From: Orbilia blumenaviensis | Taxonomy: Eukaryota > Ascomycota > Orbiliomycetes > Orbiliales > Orbiliaceae | Assembly (NCBI GenBank): GCA_036872755.1 | Contig: JAVHNS010000002.1 | Span: forward strand, 3,906,001 to 3,970,000 | Direction: 5' to 3' | DNA length: 64,000 nucleotides | Part shown: piece after piece, positions 58,367 through 64,000 of the stretch | How the letters are laid out: each line of letters starts with the position of its first letter | Position numbering within the stretch: the first letter of the stretch is position 1 | Position numbers and translations under genes: made by a program | The notes under the pieces: generated by a model | What the model was told of the DNA's origin: nothing | Databases searched by the model: none | The model's input: the letters and a program-made list of their open reading frames with translations, nothing else

Positions 58367-59496
58367 TTTCGCGGTGATGTCGAAGGGTGGGATAATGTAA
58401 CAAGACTAGTAATGACAGGAGAAGGGTCAACCACTCAAAAAACTCTCGAGAATGCTGAAAGCTCGGATGCTAGGAGGCAGTTAGATGGGACCTTGTTGCG
58501 TGCAAGCTTGGAGTATCTAAGATGCTAGAATTTGAACTCACTCTGGGATTCAAAGCAAAAAAACTGCAATACCTGGAAGATTCTTTTGGATGGTGCAAGT
58601 AGAAGACAATTACTGCAGCGGCGAATAAAGCTTGGAATTTGTGGACTGGATAGGATAGAGAGAGACGATTATGTTTCTTGGTGATATACAATAGTAGGGA
58701 AAGAACAAGGGAATGTTCAAGTGATTTGAACTGCCGTTGGTTTAATTTCATTCATTTGCGTGCAGTGAGGCGCTGGAGCGCAACTTATTTTCCCTGACGG
58801 TTATTAACAAACGATAAAAACAATTGGTTATTTCGGTTCCCCCGTAGCTCAACCGGGAGTGGGCTGGGTATCCCATTTTATCTGGCGCATTTGGATCATT
58901 GTTATCTCGTTTTTGAGTACTATGCCCCACCGTCGTGGGTTCGAACCCCAGGTGCCGTTGATCACGTCGATGGCGTACGTTAACGTTGGCGGGGCGAAGC
59001 TCAAAGGACTAGAGTGGAGGCTGAAATGCAATGGAACCTACCGATTGGTGCCTAGATCTAGATCTATCCAGCTAAAATAGAACCAATGCGGGAACGTAAA
59101 CGGGGCCGGGTAGCCGCATTTCTAGACCAATCGTGATCATATCAAACAAGGCAGGCCGGTTTCGAATCTACCGCATCAGAACGGTGAGAGTGCTACCCTG
59201 CAGCTTGTCTCGTACCCAAAACTTCCGCTCGAAGTCCTGTTGCCCGTTACCTAAAATTTTCAATATAGCCAACCAATTAATGTACCTAGAATCTAGACTC
59301 CTGGTCGATATCGCTAGCGTAAGGAGATAATCATATATTTCTGTATATAAATATCCAGAGGGAAATCTCGAGCTTTGGACGCCTGTAGGCCTGATAATTC
59401 TACCAGGTTGCATGCAAGTATGTACAAGTCCAACCGGACAAATTTCGAAACCATAATATACACCCAAACCCACATATCCATCGCCGCTAGTGACGC
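58367..59496. other. Intergenic with a Pol III-like relic
   Basis: Chitinase promoter and leader on the left, the tRNA-like element at 58838-58957, and AT-rich sequence to the 3' end of the mS19 gene. No other gene is seen. Confidence 0.5.
58838..58957 (+). other. tRNA-like / Pol III promoter element
   Basis: An A-box-like TAGCTCAACCGGGAG (58845) and a perfect B-box GGTTCGAACCC (58938) lie about 80 bases apart, and a T-arm can be drawn with one mismatch. A D arm (GCTC/GAGT) and an anticodon-like stem with a long insert are also possible. The flanks do not form a 7-bp acceptor stem and the predicted anticodon is not a usual one, so this is not a working tRNA. It may be a decayed intron-bearing tRNA or the head of a tRNA-derived SINE. 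Transcription by Pol III is possible. Confidence 0.45.
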
Positions 59497-60035
59497 TCAT
59501 TTCTTCTTCTTCTGTTGCATGACTTTACCGTTAAGGTGTGGTTTTCGGGTCCTGAATTTCTGTCAGCCTAGTTCCCCTTCTCACAATGTAACAAATGGGT
59601 TTAGAAAAGAAACCTACGGCGAAAATTCTCCCAGTTTATATCCCACCATATCTTCTGTTACGTGGACAGGTAGGTAGGTCTTTCCATTATGAACGAGGAA
59701 GTTCAACCCGACGAAGTTTGGGAGGATGGTGCAAGAGCGGGCTTGTGTTTTTATAGGTGGGATACGTGCGCCGATTGATGTAGCTTGGATCGGAAGACTG
59801 TGTTTGAAATTACAAGATGTGTTAGAGATATACCGATCTCATAAGCTCGGGATTGGCATGCCCAGTGCGCCCGGTCCGAGGTTGTAGTCAGAGGATTATA
59901 TCGGTCGCAGTTGATGACTTACGGGACAATGTATGGGCCTATTAGATGTTAGTCTGGCAAAGATGGTATTCTAGAGACAGAAGTTTACTTACCCTTCCAA
60001 GACGACCGTGTTAGGAGACGACAGGTTGCCCGCAT
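59497..60035 (-). CDS. RSM19: Mitochondrial small ribosomal subunit protein S19 (uS19m)
   Basis: Four short exons, 60035-59993 (43 bases), 59938-59923 (16 bases), 59797-59618 and 59551-59497, encode 97 residues. No single exon is long enough to stand out. uS19m sits in the head of the mitochondrial small subunit. The family signature is clear: RSSWKGPYIVP across the first two splices, then [29 protein letters not shown] and SPTRK across the last splice, ending in a run of lysines. The basic N-terminus before WKG is short, as in other fungal members. Introns are 54, 125 and 66 bp. It is divergent from MRE11 with 265 bp between ATGs. An out-of-frame upstream ATG (MGSPKPHK) overlaps the start and may modulate translation. 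Confidence 0.92.
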
Positions 60036-60300
60036 CTTGAAGTCGGAATCGTCGTCTGGGGAATGTTGTCGTCGACAAGGACTAGCTTATGAGGTTTCGG
60101 CGAACCCATCGAAAAGTGAGTACGGAAAGATTAGATTAGATCTTGATTCGCATTGATTAGGTAAGCGATATCTCATTAGTCTACCACGTGATCAACGTGA
60201 TCTGGAGGCTGCTTCTTCGCGTCAACACCTCAGCTCTAAAGCTTTGAGGTCCACTCCCACGTTTTCCCCAAAACCCACGCGGATATCGTATTCCCCCACA
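60036..60300. promoter_or_regulatory. Bidirectional promoter RSM19 / MRE11
   Basis: 265 bp separate the two start codons. A CACGTGATC-type site occurs near 60185 (CCACGTGATC), an E-box that fungal bHLH factors of the Cbf1 class recognise. A role is inferred, not shown. Confidence 0.4.
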
Positions 60301-63071
60301 ATGCCCGGTTTATCAGGTATGTCTACATGTGGAATATTAAAGAGGTTGTGTACTCACTACCTGACTCTGTAGAACCAAATACTATCCGTATTCTCCTTGC
60401 GACCGACAACCATGTCGGCTATAACGAGCGAGATCCCATTCGCGGCGATGACTCGTGGAAGTCGTTTCATGAGGTCATGTGTCTGGCTAAGGACCATGAT
60501 GTACGATACCAACAATCCTCTTTTATCGCAATGGCCAAAAGAAAGTGGAAAAACTGATCGATTGTTGGGAGGATTTGGTTGAACTAGGTCGATATGGTCC
60601 TCCTCGCCGGCGATCTATTCCACGAGAATAAACCAAGTAGGAAGAGCATGTATCAGGTCATGAGGACACTGCGTATGAACTGCTATGGCGAGAAACCGTG
60701 CGAACTAGAGGTTCTGAGTGATGTTTCGACGAATTTGCAGGGGTATGTATAGTTGTTTCCTTTAGACTGGCAGACGGGGTTTATACTGATGGGTTTCATG
60801 CGGGTGTGTGCACACTTAGGACGTTCAATCATGTTAATTACGAGGATCCGGATATTAATGTTGCTATACCGGTGTTTTCGATTCATGGGAACCACGACGA
60901 CCCGTCTGGGGTAAGCCCTACTCAAAACCCCATGATTGTGGATTGCCTTTACTAAACATTGGGACACCTTTTAGGAGGGCCATCTATGCGCTTTGGATAT
61001 CCTGCAGGTTTCAGGATTGTTGAATTACTTCGGTAGGACGCCCGAGAATGATAACATTACCGTATCGCCGATATTACTCCAAAAGGGGACTACAAAACTG
61101 GCGTTGTATGGTTTAAGCAACGTTCGTGATGAGCGGCTGTTTAGAACTTTCAGGGATGGGAAGGTTAAGTTCTTGAGACCTGGGGCGCAGATGGATGAGT
61201 GGTTTAATCTTATAGCTCTGCATCAGAATCAGTAAGAACCCTTTTTCATCTGCAAATAAATATTTGGAGGCCATCGGAATACCATAACTGATGATATTTG
61301 CCATAGTCAAGCACATACGGAGACTGGGTATCTTCCCGAAAACTTTCTCCAAGAATTTTTAGATCTTGTCATCTGGGGACATGAGCACGAGTGCCTGATT
61401 ACACCACGAGTAAATCCAGAGATGGGATTCTCGGTCGTCCAGCCTGGGTCTTCCGTGGCCACCTCACTGTGTGAGGGTGAAGCGGTGGCAAAGCACGTTG
61501 GGATCCTTAGTATCACAGGCAAAGAATTCGAAATCGAGCCGATAAGGCTGAAGACTGTCAGACCGTTTAAAATGAAGGAAGTAGTTTTATACGATAGCAG
61601 GGTTATGCAGAAGGTCGCCACAAAGGCCGACAATAGAAGTGAAGTCACCAACTACCTTACAAAAATTGTGGAACAGATGATTGTCGATGCGAAACAAGAG
61701 TGGCTGGAGGGACAGTTGGAGGCTGGTGGAGAGGGGGTAGCAGATGAGGATGTGCCCTTGCCATTGATTCGGTTGAGAGTTGAATATTCGGCTACGGACG
61801 GAAAGTTCGAAGTAGAGAATCCGCAGAGATTTTCAAATCGATTCGTGGGTAGGGTGGCGAATATTAACGACGTGGTGCAATTTTATCGGAGAAAAGCGGC
61901 GCCGATACGTACGTTTTCCCTCTCCTTGTATCACTTGACGAAGATATGCTAATGGTGATATTTAACTAGGCAAAACGAGGGAGGATGGAACTGTCGTTGA
62001 AGCAGATTCGGACACTATACTTGCCCAATATGGAGGAAAGGTTGAAAACATTCGTGTTGAGAACTTTGTGAAGGAGTATCTCTCTTCAAAGAGTTTAAAT
62101 ATTCTACCACATAATGGGCTCGGCAACGCCGTTGGGCAGTATATTGATAAAGGAGACAGTCATGCAGTCGAGGAATTTTTGAAGGACTCGCTGGACACCC
62201 AATTTAAGAAGGTTCTTGAATACAATGTCACTGATGCGGACGGGATCCGAGAGGCTGTAAGTTTTACTTCCCTAGTCAGCGTAGCAGCAGCTATATACTA
62301 ATTCTCCCCATCCGGCTTTAGATGACAATCGAAAAATCAAAACTAGAAGAGCTTTACGAGAAGGGCGACTTCAAAGCTAAGCAGAGAGCTGCTCAGCGCG
62401 GGAAAAAACAGAAACCAGATGATTGGGTCAGCGATTTAGACGGTGAATTCGTTTCAGACGAAGATGATATCGATATGCAAGACGACGATGCAGAAGGAGA
62501 AATTGCAGCACCCCCACCCCCCGCAAAAACAACCCGTGGACGAGGCGGCTCTAAAGCAGCTACAACATCCCGGGCGACGAAGGCTACCGCAAAGGCTCCT
62601 GCAAAGACCACTACAAAGGCACCCGCCAAGAGGGCAGCCACCACCGGACGAGGAAGAGCTAAGAAATCAGTTATAAGTGAAGAGGAAGAGGAAGAGGCTG
62701 CAGACCTGCTGGACGATGGTGAAGACGATGATGTCAAGATGCTTGACGATGATGATCTGGTTGTCATTGGAACAGATGAGGAGGAAGTCATGCCAGCAAA
62801 GACGACAACAAGGAGTGGAAGGCAAGCAAAAGCACCGGCACCGGCGAAACCAGCTGCTAAAGCGGCGCCCGCGAAACGAGCACCTGCGAAGAAGGCAGCC
62901 CCAGCACCACCAAAGAAGCAGACGACACTGTCGTTTTCACAGCGATCTACTGCTACAAGGGGTAGTAAGTCGCAGACTGCAGAAGTAGCTGACGATATGA
63001 TTGAAGACTCAGATGACGAATCAGACGACTTTGCGCCAGCGTCAATTACTAGTCGGACGAGGAGGAGGTAG
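60301..63071 (+). CDS. MRE11: Double-strand break repair nuclease MRE11
   Basis: Eight exons, 60301-60316, 60373-60500, 60588-60742, 60820-60910, 60975-61231, 61307-61908, 61970-62256 and 62322-63071, encode 761 residues. MRE11 is the Mn-dependent nuclease of the MRN/MRX complex in DNA break processing and telomere care. All phosphoesterase motifs are present: DNHVG (17-21), [22 protein letters not shown] (completed across a splice) and GHEHE. The capping domain follows to about residue 410. The C-terminus has acidic patches alternating with Ala/Lys-rich GRG-containing stretches (a GAR-like, DNA-binding region) and a KKQTTLSF motif near residue 710 that resembles a degenerate PCNA-binding box. 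Exon 1 holds only five codons and one base. Length is normal for fungal MRE11. Confidence 0.97.
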
Positions 63072-64000
63072 TTCCTGAATCACATTCATTCTATCCTTTT
63101 CTCTCTGTCTCTCCATCTTAATTTCCTGTTATACCATTTTTGCTCTGCATAATTTGGCACATATGATTTGGCACATATGGATTGCCAATACTTGTACCTT
63201 TGGATGCTGGAGGATACGGCGTCTCTGAGAGTTATTGATTGAGCCTTTGCTCGCTAGCTATAGCAGCGTTTTCTGTTTCCATGGATGGCGGCAACCCTCC
63301 CTAGTAGCCGTTCTACGGCCTTTATTTACTCTTTTGAACACTTCTATAATTATACCTAGTACTTACTTGCCTAGGTAGTATCTAGTACAGCCCCAGCACT
63401 CTTACCATTACTTCCCTAGATACCCACTTAAGTAGGGACTCAGATACCCGGTAGATGGGTATGTTATACAGAAGGTGCTGGAGCAATGTAGTGGAGAGGA
63501 GAGGGTTGTATATAGCATAATACAGTACAATATACCTACCTACCTACTTAGCCGAAAAATACTTCGAAATTGAGCTATGCTTTGATTCTAATATGCATTC
63601 CCTCCACCTCATTCCCTCCTCTCTTCCTCTTCCTCTTCATTCTCTCTACTACTTTACAAACCCCGTCAGCTTCATCATCACCACCGACGCTCAAGCTTCA
63701 AAAGTATCCAGCCACAGAACCAACGACCTCGTCAACCGGAGTACCAATTCAATAGCCGTCTCTCAAGGACGAACATACTCTTCAGGATAGTTTCCAAAGC
63801 CAAGTTCTGCCTTGTCCTGATCCTCTCCCATCTTCCTCTCCATTCCCCTCCAACATCACCATCTCCACTTTGTCGTTATCACCAACATCACCCTCATCTC
63901 ATTTCTTCAATTCTCTACCTTAAACTATTTCAGAAGCCATTGACAATAAAGATTCTCATCTTCATTGATCGAAGAATCCCACCCTGAGAATCTTCCATAT
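63072..64000. other. Intergenic right edge
   Basis: 3' flank of MRE11, then repeated TACCTA/CTAGGTA-type short motifs (63350-63430 and 63530-63550) and a long CT-rich tract (63600-63960). Such pyrimidine-rich tracts usually lead a plus-strand gene, which would start beyond the window. No ORF is supported. Confidence 0.5.

Noticed and set aside
58838..58957. Functional tRNA gene
   Set aside because: No acceptor stem can be formed and the T stem has a mismatch; the putative anticodon would be an unusual one for eukaryotes.

Overview
The window is nuclear DNA of a filamentous ascomycete (Pezizomycotina; a leotiomycete-like fungus is my guess, at low certainty). The reasons: spliceosomal introns of about 50-135 bp (one of 245 bp) with GT...AG ends and CTAAC-type branch sites, fungus-typical families (Pth11/SAT4-type rhodopsin-domain receptor, ferric reductase with a secreted N-terminus, GH18 chitinase, fungal DUF2235 hydrolase, long disordered proteins), a tRNA-Thr with an intron after position 37, and no operons. 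Gene models were assembled by hand from splice junctions; every multi-exon model closes in frame.

Layout. 0.6-11.5 kb: pirin (-), a two-exon secreted protein (-), a small secreted cysteine-free protein (+), an F-box-like protein (+), tRNA-Thr(CGT) (-), and a three-exon DUF2235 hydrolase (-). 11.5-14.1 kb: gene-poor, with a nested inverted-repeat (MITE-like) element. 14.1-25.2 kb: a five-exon short-chain dehydrogenase (+), a 1094-residue disordered protein (+), and a 1627-residue WD40/helical-repeat protein (-). 25.2-32.1 kb: a 6.8 kb gene desert holding the relic of a NACHT/NLR-type NTPase whose P-loop is broken by a one-base deletion. 32.1-34.4 kb: ferric/cupric reductase (-). 34.4-39.1 kb: a second gene-poor stretch. 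39.1-42.0 kb: a head-to-head pair of single-exon orphan genes, each with one N-terminal hydrophobic segment and a helical body. 43.0-47.6 kb: PRMT5 (+) convergent with a seven-helix receptor (-). 48.4-54.5 kb: a 1475-residue C2H2/AT-hook protein (-) divergent from ribosomal protein L26 (+). 57.0-63.1 kb: GH18 chitinase (-), a Pol III-like relic, mitochondrial ribosomal protein S19 (-; four short exons, easy to miss) and MRE11 (+), the last two divergent from a 265 bp promoter.

Housekeeping functions (translation: L26, mS19, tRNA-Thr; DNA repair: MRE11; protein arginine methylation: PRMT5) cluster in the right third. The middle carries accessory material: orphan pair, NLR relic, reductase, secreted proteins. 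No functional operon or recognisable biosynthetic cluster is present. The observations most worth a second look are the open reading frame that extends PRMT5 upstream across an in-frame TAG-CAA, the divergent orphan pair, the broken NLR P-loop and the nested inverted-repeat element.
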